Positions 42,344 through 51,061 of a DNA stretch of 64,000 nt are shown piece by piece (the first letter of the stretch is position 1; each line of letters opens with the position of its first letter). The notes under the pieces were generated by a model. The model was not told where the DNA came from, did no database searches, and saw only the letters and a program-made list of their open reading frames with translations. Both the position numbers and the translations under genes were made by a program. Source of the DNA: Poriferisodalis sp965237655 (GTDB lineage Bacteria; Actinomycetota; Acidimicrobiia; Acidimicrobiales; Poriferisodalaceae); NCBI RefSeq assembly GCF_965237655.1, contig NZ_CBDEGB010000002.1:1860001-1924000 (forward strand). Direction: 5' to 3'.

Positions 42344-43236
42344 CTAGAAGATCTTGCCCACGAGGCCTGCGCCCTCGACGGCGCCCATGAGGTCGCTCCA
42401 GCCGTCGTCCGTGGCTCGCACCCACTTGGTGAGGTGTTCCATGCGCATCATCTCGGCGATCTCGGGCTCGTCGGGGTCCATAGCCACAAGGAGATCCACG
42501 AACCGGGCGCTGAGGTCGTCGCCCAGATCGGGCCCGGCGGTGAAGGCACAATGGCTGTAGGGGCGGGTGCGCCACACCTCGACGATGTCGTCCTCGGACA
42601 CCGGGTGGCGTCGCAGCAGCGACGGCAGCCACGGCTCGAAGATCACACCTGCATCGGCTCGACCGTCGACCACGGCCCCGAAGATCGCCCAGTCGTCCAC
42701 CCACGACTGGAGGTTCGGGTACTCGATCGGCTCGAGGTCGACAAGTTCGCAGTCCGAATCGAGATCGAACCCAGCCTCTGCGAGCTGCGCAACCGGCAGC
42801 AGGTACAGCTCGCTGGACACGTCCACTCCCAGAGCAAGGCGCCGCCCGCGCAGATCATCCAAATCAGCAATGCCGGCGTCGGCTCGGGCGACGATCAGGG
42901 TGTGAACGTCCTCGTCCGTGTCGCGCATCGCCAACGTCCGACAAGCGCCCGGGGACTGCAGCAGCAGCTGGGCATGCGCCATCGGCGCATTCCACGCAAT
43001 GTCGACATGGCCCTCCAGCACCGCGCTGCACAGTGCGTCATAGGTGGAGTACAACGCGTACTCCATCTCGAGGCCGGCCTCGTTGAAGTACTTGCGAATG
43101 GCGTAGGGCGCCGGGCGCGGATCCAGATGAAGATGGCTCGCTTCGGATCAGCGGCAGTCGCCCCGATCAGAAGGGTGTTGGCTGCGGACTTGCGGCGCCG
43201 CACGCGGTCGCGGATTCTCGGACATGGGCGCATCAC
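42344..43236 (-). pseudogene. PhnD-like substrate-binding protein, frameshifted
   Basis: The main frame from 43066 to 42344 matches phosphate/phosphonate ABC binding proteins (PhnD): YALYSTYDALCSAVLEGHVD, IAWNAPMAHAQLL, LRGRRLALGVDVSSELYLLP. The N-terminal strand (NTLLIGATAADPKRAIFIWI) is in another frame starting at 43236. The two meet near 43120, where the main frame has no start codon after its stop. One indel separates them. It is either a real frameshift mutation or a sequencing error. No ABC partners are adjacent. Confidence 0.65.
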
Positions 43237-43286
43237 CCCCGCCGCCCAACGTAGTGCCGCGCCTAGTGGCAGTGGCCGGGACCCCT

Positions 43287-44498
43287 TCAGAGCAAGTCTG
43301 TTGGTGCGGGATCGAGGCCGAGCTCCAGCTTGCCGGCAAGCTCTGCCGTGCGGTCCCAGTCGAAGACCATGTGACCTCGGAGCGTCAGCAGATCGCGGGA
43401 AATGCGCTGCAGCGGCGAATCGGCGAAATGCACGGACGCACCCGACCCTTCCAGCACGGTGCTGACGGCGTCGATCGACAGGCGAACCGTTTGGGCAGCC
43501 GCGAGGCGGACTCGGCCCCGGTCGACGGTTTCAAATACCCCTCCCCCGTCGTAGACGTCGCACACCTGATCCACCGCGTCGTCCCACACCAGACGTGCCG
43601 CTCGCACCGTCGCCTGCGCCTGAGAGAGGCGGACCTGAGACGCCGGTTGGGTGGCCTGGCGGTCACCCATCGAGTAGGCAAGCACCCGCGACGACAAGCG
43701 CTCTCGGAAGTTCTCGACGGCCGCTTCGGCGCCGCCCAATGCTGCGGCGGCGGCCACGAGCGTGAGCACCGGCACCATCGGATACCGCACGAACGGATCG
43801 GCGCTGAGTTCCGCCCCTGGCGGGGAATTGCCCGCAAGCTCGATGGCGGCGAGCGTCTGGTCGGCGGGGACGAACACCCGATCAGCCACCACATCGTTGC
43901 TGCCGGTCCCTCGCATGCCCGACGTGTGCCACACGTCCACGACGTCTACCTCTGCGATCGGCAGCAGGAAGAAGCGCGCCTCGGGTCCCTCGTCCCGACG
44001 GATCAGCCCATTGAGCATCACCCAGTCAGCGTGTTGCACCCCCGTTGCCCATTGCCACCGGCCCGTGAGCTCATAGCCGCCGTCGACCGGCGTGGCGGTC
44101 CCGGTCGGCGTAAGCGTGCCTGGCATCAGCACATAGGGGCGATCGCCCCAGACCGCCGCCTGGAGCTCTCGCGGCCCTCGTGCCACGAACCAGTTGTGCA
44201 GCACGAGGAACAACAGCGTCCACGCAGACGAGACGCAACCGTGAGCGAGAATGCGTGTCATCTCGCCGAGCGACCGGAGCCCGAGCCCGTGGCCGCCGCG
44301 CTCGCTGGGTACCAACATCTCGAACACCCCGCTCGATGCCGCGTCCTCCATCGTCGCCTGGGGAAGCTCGCGCAGCTCTTCGGCCTCAGCCGCCCGCTCA
44401 CCCAGGCGCTCCACCATCGACGCCGCCCACGCCACGACGTCAGCGTGCGAGAGACGCCCGTCCGGTGATCGATCCCCGTGCGGCAGCGTTGCGTTCAC
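43287..44498 (-). CDS. Acyl-CoA dehydrogenase-fold flavin monooxygenase (HsaA/DszC-like)
   Basis: A 403-residue acyl-CoA-dehydrogenase-fold protein. Landmarks are MLVPSERGGHGLGLRSLGEM, the flavin-contact segment GGYELTGRWQWATGVQHADW, and TSGMRGTGSNDVVADRVFVP, close to group D flavin monooxygenases such as HsaA. The usual catalytic Glu of true acyl-CoA dehydrogenases is not evident. Such enzymes need a reductase partner, absent here. It starts at GTG 44498, divergent from the DMSP-lyase-like gene with 66 bp between starts. Confidence 0.82.
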   Translation of the reverse strand: MNATLPHGDRSPDGRLSHADVVAWAASMVERLGERAAEAEELRELPQATMEDAASSGVFEMLVPSERGGHGLGLRSLGEMTRILAHGCVSSAWTLLFLVLHNWFVARGPRELQAAVWGDRPYVLMPGTLTPTGTATPVDGGYELTGRWQWATGVQHADWVMLNGLIRRDEGPEARFFLLPIAEVDVVDVWHTSGMRGTGSNDVVADRVFVPADQTLAAIELAGNSPPGAELSADPFVRYPMVPVLTLVAAAAALGGAEAAVENFRERLSSRVLAYSMGDRQATQPASQVRLSQAQATVRAARLVWDDAVDQVCDVYDGGGVFETVDRGRVRLAAAQTVRLSIDAVSTVLEGSGASVHFADSPLQRISRDLLTLRGHMVFDWDRTAELAGKLELGLDPAPTDLL

Positions 44499-44564
44499 CG
44501 CTTGGAACCTAGCTGTGGTTCTGAAGTCGGCTTGCAGGCTGTGTGTATCTGGGAAAATGCCGGG

Positions 44565-45209
44565 GTGTCAGGCTTCATCGACGAGCTGCTTAGGCGCATC
44601 GCCGAGTTCCACCGCAGCCGTCCGGTGGTCCCCGAGTACCCGATGGTCGCTGAGGTGCTCGACGCGCTCGACGAAGCACGCAGCCCCGCCCAAGTCGAGC
44701 CCCGCCAACTGCCTGTGCTCCGGCACCTCGACGCCGTTGAACTCAGCGGCGATACCGCCATCGACGCGGTGCTCGAAGAGTTTCTCTGCCTCGCCTCTGC
44801 GCTGCCTTGGCGCCAGACCGCCGGCTATTTCGGCGTGCTGAGCGAGGACTTCCACCACAACTACGGCTACGTGCAGCTACTGGGTCCCGACTCGATCGTC
44901 GAGCATCATTCGGTGCGAGTCGGCATCGCCGTGTGGGGCCCACACCTCCATTACCCCAGCCACAATCACGAAGCCGAGGAGCTGTACCACGTGCTGGCGG
45001 GCAAGCCGTCGTTCAGCGGCAGCGATGGTGTGCGCCGTACCACCAAACCCGGAGATGCCGTGCATCACGCGCCCTGGCAGGAGCACTGCCAGGACTTCGG
45101 CGCCACGCCGACGGTGCTCCTCTACTGCTGGACCGGAGCCGTAGTGGCCGACGCGGTGCTGTCGGAAGACAGGCCTTCCGGATCGCCTATGCCTCAGCGA
45201 CGGCCTTGA
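44565..45209 (+). CDS. DMSP lyase-like cupin (DddL family)
   Basis: A 214-residue protein whose C-terminal cupin matches DddL-type dimethylsulfoniopropionate lyases. These release dimethyl sulfide and acrylate. Seen are the motif PHLHYPSHNHEAEELYHVLA with metal His/His/Glu and conserved Tyr, then HHAPWQEHCQDF with the later His, and LLYCWTGAV near the end. GTG 44565 is the likely start; upstream in-frame sequence lacks homology. It overlaps the convergent SRPBCC gene by 23 bp. A related cupin of other specificity is the alternative. Confidence 0.78.
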   Translation: MSGFIDELLRRIAEFHRSRPVVPEYPMVAEVLDALDEARSPAQVEPRQLPVLRHLDAVELSGDTAIDAVLEEFLCLASALPWRQTAGYFGVLSEDFHHNYGYVQLLGPDSIVEHHSVRVGIAVWGPHLHYPSHNHEAEELYHVLAGKPSFSGSDGVRRTTKPGDAVHHAPWQEHCQDFGATPTVLLYCWTGAVVADAVLSEDRPSGSPMPQRRP

Positions 45210-45630
45210 GATTCTCCAGGCTCTGGGCGATGTTGCTCACCAGGAGGCTGTAACGATTGTGCTTCTGGAAGAACTCCAGATCGAGAATCGGAGAATCGAA
45301 GCTCTCGGTGACTCGGCAGCCCGAGTCGGTGGCTTCGATCTCGTAGCGCCAGAGCGTGCGGCGGCCGTCCTGGGCGGGCACTTCGAAGGCCCATTCGCGA
45401 CCGGGCTCAGCAGCGACGACGACGCATCCGGCGTCCCACTTCATGTCGCCGTTCTGGTTGTATCCCCGGAACTTTGCGCCGACCACAGGCTCGGTCGAGC
45501 CGTCCTCCCACTCGGACTTGTAGCACTCGGGACTGATCTCGCTGATGCGTGACAGATCCGTCAGGATCCCGTACACCGCTTCGGGGTTCGCGGCGATGTC
45601 GATGCTTGTGCTGGCGGTGGTCTCAACCAT
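45187..45630 (-). CDS. SRPBCC family protein
   Basis: A 147-residue START/Bet v1-like protein of the polyketide-cyclase/coenzyme Q-binding group. Typical parts are the N-terminal strand and helix STSIDIAANPEAVYGILTDL, VGAKFRGYNQNGDMKWDAGC, and the C-terminal long helix NRYSLLVSNIAQSLENLKAV. These proteins bind hydrophobic ligands; the specific job is unknown. ATG 45630 is preceded by an AGAGAG stretch. Confidence 0.83.
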   Translation of the reverse strand: MVETTASTSIDIAANPEAVYGILTDLSRISEISPECYKSEWEDGSTEPVVGAKFRGYNQNGDMKWDAGCVVVAAEPGREWAFEVPAQDGRRTLWRYEIEATDSGCRVTESFDSPILDLEFFQKHNRYSLLVSNIAQSLENLKAVAEA

Positions 45631-45709
45631 GGGTGCTCTCTTGTCGGGGTTGTAGCTAGCGTGATACTACCGACGTCGACCCCAGCGGACCCGCACCTTT
45701 GGTCGCCGG

Positions 45710-46624
45710 TCAGATGGGGAAGCTCACCCCGGTGAGCTGTTCTGACGCAGCCCAGAGCCACCGCTGCAACGCTGCCTCCTGAGATCGGGCACTCGACGTC
45801 ACCACCACCGGATGGCCTCGCATCTCCATGAGCCCGTCCGGGCCATAGAACTGGCCTCCAGAGGCGGCGGGATCGGTCGCAGCCCTCAGCGTCGAAAGGG
45901 CGCCCATGGCTGCGCTGTGCTGCAGCGGCTGAATCAGCAGATGGATGACTCGTATGCCCGGGAAATGACGCAGGATCTCCGTTTCGGACCAGCCTGGATG
46001 AGCCGCCAACGCCACAGCCGGAGCCCCTGCCGCCAGCAACCGGCGTTGCAACTCGTAGGTGAACAACAGGTTCGCCAGCTTCGAGCGTCCGTACGCAGCA
46101 GCCTGGCTGCGATCCTGCGCAGCCCCGAGACGGTCGAAGTCGATCCGCGACCGGTACCGGTGAGCCTCGCTGCTCACCGTCACCACCCGCGACCCGGCAA
46201 CAGGCAGCATTCGCTCCAGCAGCAACCCCGTCCAGGCGAAGTGGCCCAGGTGATTGGTGCCCATCCGGATTTCGAACCCGTCGGCGGTCTGCCGGCGTGG
46301 TGTGTGAAAGACCCCTGCGTTGTTGACGAGCAGGTCGATGCGCTCGAACCGGTTACCGATGGCAGACGCCGCTGCACGCACCGAGTCCAGCGACGCCAGG
46401 TCGAGTTCCTGAAGCACTAGGTCGGAACCGGGATGATCGGCCCGAATCGCATCGACCGCCGCCCTGCCCTTGTCGAGATCCCGCACCGCAAGCACCACCA
46501 ATGCGCCACGGCCCGCCAGGGCACGCGCCGTCTCGAGACCATTCCCGGAGTTGGCGCCCGTGACAACCGCCACCCGGCCCGACTGATCGGGAATGTCAGA
46601 AGCAGTCCACTTCATGCTGGTCAC
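45710..46624 (-). CDS. SDR family oxidoreductase (protochlorophyllide-reductase-like subgroup)
   Basis: A 304-residue SDR with TGANSGNGLETARALAGRGA, NNAGVFHTP and the catalytic YGRSK. The stretch GTNHLGHFAWTGLLLERML is typical of retinol-dehydrogenase/protochlorophyllide-reductase-like members, which act on varied ketones and aldehydes. Its start lies 4 bp after the copper ATPase stop, so it is probably read through from that operon. The link to copper handling is unclear. Confidence 0.88.
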   Translation of the reverse strand: MTSMKWTASDIPDQSGRVAVVTGANSGNGLETARALAGRGALVVLAVRDLDKGRAAVDAIRADHPGSDLVLQELDLASLDSVRAAASAIGNRFERIDLLVNNAGVFHTPRRQTADGFEIRMGTNHLGHFAWTGLLLERMLPVAGSRVVTVSSEAHRYRSRIDFDRLGAAQDRSQAAAYGRSKLANLLFTYELQRRLLAAGAPAVALAAHPGWSETEILRHFPGIRVIHLLIQPLQHSAAMGALSTLRAATDPAASGGQFYGPDGLMEMRGHPVVVTSSARSQEAALQRWLWAASEQLTGVSFPI

Positions 46625-46628
46625 GCGA

Positions 46629-48791
46629 TCACACCGTCTGGCGGTAGCCCGCGAAGCGTCGGAGCCGGAGGCTGTTCGTCACGACGAACAGCGACGAGAT
46701 GCCCATGGCGCCGGCGGCGATCATGGGGTTCAGGATGCCGAACGCCGCAAGAGGAATCGCGGCGGCGTTGTAGGCGAAGGCCCAGAACAAGTTGCCCTTG
46801 ATCGTCGACAGCGTCCGACGTGACAGCGCTATGGCATCTGCCACGGCTCGCAGGTCGCCGCTCACGACGGTGAGATCGGAGGCTTCGATGGCTACTTCGG
46901 TGCCGGTTCCCACGGCAATGCCGAGATCGGCTTGCGCCAGCGCCGGGGCGTCGTTGATGCCGTCTCCCACCATTGCCACGCGCTTCCCGTCGGCTTGAAG
47001 CTGTTGCACGACGGCGGCTTTCTCACCGGGATAGACCTCGGCGATCACAGATTCGATGCCAACCTTGGCGGCGACTGTACGGGCAGTGCGCTCGTTGTCG
47101 CCGGTGAGCAGCGTGACCGCCAGGCCCTGGTCGTGCAGCGCGGCGACCGCCTCCGACGACGTCGGCTTGATGCGGTCGGCGACCACCATGACAATCTCCG
47201 CTGTCCCGTTGCGGCCAGCAAGGACGGCCGTCGCGCCTGCGGCCTCGGCGGTCCCAGCCAATTCAGCGACAGGGCCGGGCACGGTGTCGAACAGGCTGCG
47301 CCGACCCACCCGGATCTCGATCCCGCCGATCGTCGCCGTCACGCCCGAACCGGGCATGACCTCGAACTCGTCCACGGCAGCCAAACGGTCGGCCAACCCG
47401 TCGATGGAATGGGCGATGGCCTGGGCGATCGGATGCTCTGAAAGCGCCTCTGCCGACGCTGCCAGCCGGTGCACCTCATCACGCTCGACGACCGACAGCT
47501 CGCCCGCATGCACACCGGCGAGCGTCATGGCTCCCTCAGTGACGGTGCCGGTCTTGTCGACCAGGACGACATCGACCGAGCGTGTGTCCTCGAGGACTTC
47601 GCCTCCCTTGATGATGACCCCAAGCTGAGCGCCTCGACCGGTGCCCACCATGATCGCGAGCGGCGTCGCCAACCCGAGGGCACAGGGGCACGCGATGATC
47701 AGCACTGCCACGGCCGCGGTGAACGCTGCCCCGGCCACGTTGCCCAGCACCAACCACACCGTCAGCGTGACGAGGGCTGCGGCGATAGCGAAGGGCACGA
47801 ACACCGCCGACACCCGATCGGCGAGACGCTGCACCTCTGCCCGGCTGCCTTGGGCCTGGGTGACCAGCCGGATGATCTGGGCCAGCGCCGTGTCAGCGCC
47901 TACCTTCGTCGCCTCGACGACGAGCGAACCGTTCGCATTGATCGTCGAACCGATCACCTCATCGCCGGGTTCGACCTCGACCGGCACCGGTTCACCGGTC
48001 ACCATCGACGCATCGACCGCCGAGCGTCCGTTGGAGACCACACCGTCGGTGGCGATCCTCTCCCCCGGCCGGACCACGAACCGCATCCCGACCGCCAGAT
48101 CAGCGAGCTCGATCTCACGCCCGTCGACCAGGCGGGCTGTCCGCACGCCAAGGTCGGCCAGCGCCCGGATGGCGTCACCGGAGCGGCGCTTGGCCCGAAG
48201 CTCCAGCCACTTACCCAGCAAGATCAGCGTCACAATCACGGCGCCGGTTTCGAAATACACATGGCCATCGCCGACGCCGGCAATCGACACAGCCAGCGAC
48301 CAGGCCAGGGCCGACAGCGACCCCATCGACACGAGCGTGTCCATCGTTGTGGCGCCGTGCCGCAGGTTCACCGCCGCCGCTCGATGGAACGGCCACCCAG
48401 ATCCAACGATCACCACCGTTGCCAGGGCTGCGACCTGCCATTCCCAGCCGCCGAACTGCAGCGCCGGGATCATCGAGATCAGCACCGACGGCACCGTCAG
48501 CGCCACACCGATGACCAGCCGGATCAGCAGGTCCGCCTGGCGCCGCTGCTCGGCTGCGTCGCCTTCATCGGGGGCGATGACGGAGTATCCCAGTGCCTTG
48601 ATCTCCGCTGTGACGAATGCTTCGTCGAGCGATCCGTCATGGGTGATCGTGGCCCGACCGGTGGCGAAGTTCACGTTTGCCGCCGCCACGGCGTCCAGCT
48701 CGTCCAATCGGCGCTGAATCCGGCTCGCGCAGGCGGCACACGTCATCCCATCGATCGCCAGGTCGGATCGGGCCTTCACATCGGTGGCCAT
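46629..48791 (-). CDS. Copper-translocating P1B-type ATPase
   Basis: A 720-residue heavy-metal ATPase. It has an N-terminal HMA domain with MTCAACASR, the TGEPVPVEVEPGDEV actuator motif, the ion-site CPC in IIACPCALGLATPLAIM, the phosphorylation motif DKTGTVTEGA, and the hinge GDGINDAPALAQADLG. The CPC motif and CxxC domain mark Cu(I) export (CopA/CtpV-like). A MerR-type promoter ends only about 7 bp before ATG 48791, so the mRNA may be leaderless. The regulator gene lies just upstream on the same strand. Confidence 0.95.
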   Translation of the reverse strand: MATDVKARSDLAIDGMTCAACASRIQRRLDELDAVAAANVNFATGRATITHDGSLDEAFVTAEIKALGYSVIAPDEGDAAEQRRQADLLIRLVIGVALTVPSVLISMIPALQFGGWEWQVAALATVVIVGSGWPFHRAAAVNLRHGATTMDTLVSMGSLSALAWSLAVSIAGVGDGHVYFETGAVIVTLILLGKWLELRAKRRSGDAIRALADLGVRTARLVDGREIELADLAVGMRFVVRPGERIATDGVVSNGRSAVDASMVTGEPVPVEVEPGDEVIGSTINANGSLVVEATKVGADTALAQIIRLVTQAQGSRAEVQRLADRVSAVFVPFAIAAALVTLTVWLVLGNVAGAAFTAAVAVLIIACPCALGLATPLAIMVGTGRGAQLGVIIKGGEVLEDTRSVDVVLVDKTGTVTEGAMTLAGVHAGELSVVERDEVHRLAASAEALSEHPIAQAIAHSIDGLADRLAAVDEFEVMPGSGVTATIGGIEIRVGRRSLFDTVPGPVAELAGTAEAAGATAVLAGRNGTAEIVMVVADRIKPTSSEAVAALHDQGLAVTLLTGDNERTARTVAAKVGIESVIAEVYPGEKAAVVQQLQADGKRVAMVGDGINDAPALAQADLGIAVGTGTEVAIEASDLTVVSGDLRAVADAIALSRRTLSTIKGNLFWAFAYNAAAIPLAAFGILNPMIAAGAMGISSLFVVTNSLRLRRFAGYRQTV

Positions 48792-48797
48792 GTGCCC

Positions 48798-48829
48798 ACC
48801 CTAAAGGTTCCACTGCACTGGAAGGTCAA
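48798..48829 (-). promoter_or_regulatory. MerR/CueR-type promoter of the copper ATPase
   Basis: On the minus strand -35 TTGACC (48829-48824) and -10 TAGGGT (48803-48798) are 20 bp apart. A near-palindrome ACCTTCCAGTGCAGTGGAAC plus CT (48826-48805) lies between them. An over-long spacer carrying the operator is the hallmark of MerR activators, which untwist the promoter when metal binds. Transcription would begin at about the ATG. Confidence 0.8.
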
Positions 48830-48834
48830 GTCCC

Positions 48835-49236
48835 TTATCGAGTCCGGCTGATCACTTGGCAACGGTTGGGGTCGGTGCATGACGCCGGGTCGAGACCCTG
48901 TGCCCGTTTCAGCAGTGCCGCCAGCTCCTTGCGGGCCGAACGGAGCTGGGCGATCTGGACGTCGATGGCATCCACTTGGGCCTCGATGAGCGCTGTGGTA
49001 TGCGCGCACGAACGCTCGCCGACGCTCTTGAGCTCGAGCACCGAAGAGATCTCGGCCAATGTCAGCCCAGTCGCCTGCGCATCCCTGATGAACTGCAGCC
49101 GCTCCACAGCGTCGCCCGCGTACGCGCGGTAGCCGCTCGCTGTGCGGCCCGGTTCATCCAGCAGACCGATCGACTCGTAATATCGAATGGTCTTCGTGCT
49201 CACCCGGCAGCGATCGCCCAGTTCCCCGATTCTCAT
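48835..49236 (-). CDS. MerR family metal-responsive regulator (CueR-like)
   Basis: A 133-residue MerR protein. The winged-helix N-terminus reads RIGELGDRCRVSTKTIRYYE, then YRAYAGDAVERLQFIRDAQA. A dimer helix follows, and a C-terminal loop PASCTDPNRCQV supplies a Cys pair for metal. It probably senses Cu(I) and controls the adjacent ATPase through the spacer operator. The Cys spacing is shorter than the CX7C of E. coli CueR, so the exact metal is not certain. ATG 49236 begins the conserved domain. Confidence 0.9.
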   Translation of the reverse strand: MRIGELGDRCRVSTKTIRYYESIGLLDEPGRTASGYRAYAGDAVERLQFIRDAQATGLTLAEISSVLELKSVGERSCAHTTALIEAQVDAIDVQIAQLRSARKELAALLKRAQGLDPASCTDPNRCQVISRTR

Positions 49237-49305
49237 ACGCACGACCGTACTTGACCTCCCCGCCTCAACCTTCCAGTCGGAAGGAATCCTGACGGAGGAC
49301 CAGAG

Positions 49306-49425
49306 ATGAAGATCACTGCAGTCGTGCTCGATTCGATCAGCGGTCCGGTGAGCGTCGGGCTGAGCGTGATCATGGGTGCGGCGATGGCGGGTGCCGAAGG
49401 CCGCACCGTCATCACCTACGACTGA
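49306..49425 (+). pseudogene. 39-codon ORF, likely relic of a zinc alcohol dehydrogenase
   Basis: The ORF starts with a good ribosome site (GGAGGAC before ATG) and begins MKITAVVLDSISGPVSV, like the N-terminus of Zn-dependent alcohol dehydrogenases. It ends with EGRTVITYD, which resembles the end of such proteins. The middle is absent. It may be an internal-deletion relic or a true small peptide. An inverted repeat CCTTCC/GGAAGG (49269-49284), resembling metal-regulator half-sites, lies upstream. Confidence 0.4.
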
Positions 49426-49453
49426 ACCATTTCCGCAGCGGTCCCGGCCGCGT

Positions 49454-49876
49454 TCAGCCCCGTGTGAACTGGGCGACGGTCTCGATGTTGAGCTGACCGG
49501 CCAGCCCAGCCGTGCGGTGCACAGAGGCTGCCCGCCACTCGTTAGAGGACGACATCGCAAGGAGTGCGCCGCGGTTGGGGTACTTGGCGATGGCGACCTC
49601 GTCCCACAGGTCCTCGACCTGGCCGAGCGCCAGGAACGTCACGTCCGCAGCGAACTGGATCTCGCCGCCGTAGTCCCCGATGATCTTTGACACCGCACGG
49701 CCGTACAGCTGGTACGCCTCGTAGCCGGTGAGGTCGGATTCCCGCCCGTCCTCGTACTCGGCCTTGTCCTTGAACCTCAGCAGGTTGACCATGTAGATCG
49801 GCCCGTCGGGACCGGGCTGCATCATCTCGTCGATGCGCTCCGGGCTCGTGGGCATCACTTCGTTGACGACCTCCAT
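49454..49876 (-). CDS. DUF1330 family protein
   Basis: A 140-residue ferredoxin-like-fold protein of the DUF1330 type, with PIYMVNLLRFKDKAEYEDGR, LTGYEAYQLYGRAVSKIIGD, and WDEVAIAKYPNRGALLAM. The family has no settled function; members resemble small stress-related or heme/ABM-like dimers. ATG 49876 follows GAGGAGGGTG. Divergent from the aldo/keto reductase with 96 bp between starts. Confidence 0.85.
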   Translation of the reverse strand: MEVVNEVMPTSPERIDEMMQPGPDGPIYMVNLLRFKDKAEYEDGRESDLTGYEAYQLYGRAVSKIIGDYGGEIQFAADVTFLALGQVEDLWDEVAIAKYPNRGALLAMSSSNEWRAASVHRTAGLAGQLNIETVAQFTRG

Positions 49877-49972
49877 CAGGTCACCCTCCTCTTCTGGGCG
49901 TGGGCCCCATCAGTCAACAGCCTCCTTGAGCCAGAGATCTAGGGTCGGTTCCTCACGACATCGGGGGGACCC

Positions 49973-50998
49973 ATGGCCGATCTGGTGACACGAACCCAAG
50001 CAGCGCCCGTCGTGTTGGGTGCAATTGCCTTCGGCAAGCCCAAGGAAACGACTCGCGACCATCCCCTGGCGACCGACGACTCGTGCAATGACCTGCTTCG
50101 AGCCTTCGCGGAGCTCGGCGGCGAAGAGCTCGACACTTCGAGGATGTACCAGAACGGCAACAGCGAGGCGGTCATCGGCCGGTTGCCGGCAGGCGCTGGC
50201 ATCAGGGTGGGCACCAAGTACCACCCCAGCGTCGACGGAGGCCCGGTTGTGCAGATGGAGCAGTCGCTCACGGCCCTGCGGCGCGACTCGGTGTCGATCT
50301 ACTACATCCACATGCCCTCGACCGAGATCGCCCTTGAGGACACGCTCGCCAAAATGAACGAGTGCCATGCCGCCGGCCAATTCGAGCGATTCGGGCTGTC
50401 GAACTTCCCCGCCTGGCAGGTCGTCGAGATCGCGCAGTACTGCAAGCGCCAGGGGTACGTGATGCCGACCGTGTACCAGGGGGTGTACAACGCCCTGAAT
50501 CGCACCGCGGAGTACGAGCTCGTCCCGGTGCTGCGCAACTACGGCATCAGCTACTACACCCACGGATCGCTCGCGAGCGGGTTCCTCACAGGCAAGTACC
50601 GCAAGGGTGTCGCACCGGTGAAGGGGGTCGACCGCTTCGCCCAGTCGCGCCGGATCAGGCAGTACGAGGAGCGCTACCTCCACCGAGACGAGATGTTCAC
50701 CGCACTCGATGCCATCACCGCCGCTGCCTCAGAAGCCGGCCTCAGCACGCTCGAGGCCGCGGTGCGTTGGACCCAGCATCACTCCGCGGTCGACGCGTCA
50801 CTGGGCGATGCAGTGCTCATCGGCGTGTCCCGCATCGAACAGCTCGCGCCCATCATGAGGGCGTCAGGCGGCGGCCCGCTGCCGGATGCTGTCGTCGAGG
50901 CATTCGACGTGGCGCACGAGTGCGTGAAGATGAAGTCCGAGTACTACATGCAATACCCCTATCCAACCGAGGGCAGCCCCTGGCGTTCGCGCTTCTGA
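49973..50998 (+). CDS. Aldo/keto reductase
   Basis: A 341-residue NADPH-dependent aldo/keto reductase. The catalytic tetrad is in ELDTSRMY (Asp and Tyr), VGTKYHPS (Lys) and YYIHMPST (His). QFERFGLSNFPAWQVVEI and YYTHGSLASGFLTGKY are family strands. It resembles the AKR7 aflatoxin-aldehyde-reductase group. It should reduce a reactive aldehyde or ketone; the substrate is unknown. Confidence 0.9.
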   Translation: MADLVTRTQAAPVVLGAIAFGKPKETTRDHPLATDDSCNDLLRAFAELGGEELDTSRMYQNGNSEAVIGRLPAGAGIRVGTKYHPSVDGGPVVQMEQSLTALRRDSVSIYYIHMPSTEIALEDTLAKMNECHAAGQFERFGLSNFPAWQVVEIAQYCKRQGYVMPTVYQGVYNALNRTAEYELVPVLRNYGISYYTHGSLASGFLTGKYRKGVAPVKGVDRFAQSRRIRQYEERYLHRDEMFTALDAITAAASEAGLSTLEAAVRWTQHHSAVDASLGDAVLIGVSRIEQLAPIMRASGGGPLPDAVVEAFDVAHECVKMKSEYYMQYPYPTEGSPWRSRF

Positions 50999-51061
50999 CG
51001 CGACGCAACTACTGCGTGCCGCACGCCGTTCGGCGGGTCTTCAAGGCTCGGCGCGGCCTGG

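Noticed and set aside
46932..48851. Long frames antisense to the copper ATPase
   Set aside because: Codon-mirror artefacts of a long GC-rich gene whose sense strand has every P-type ATPase motif.
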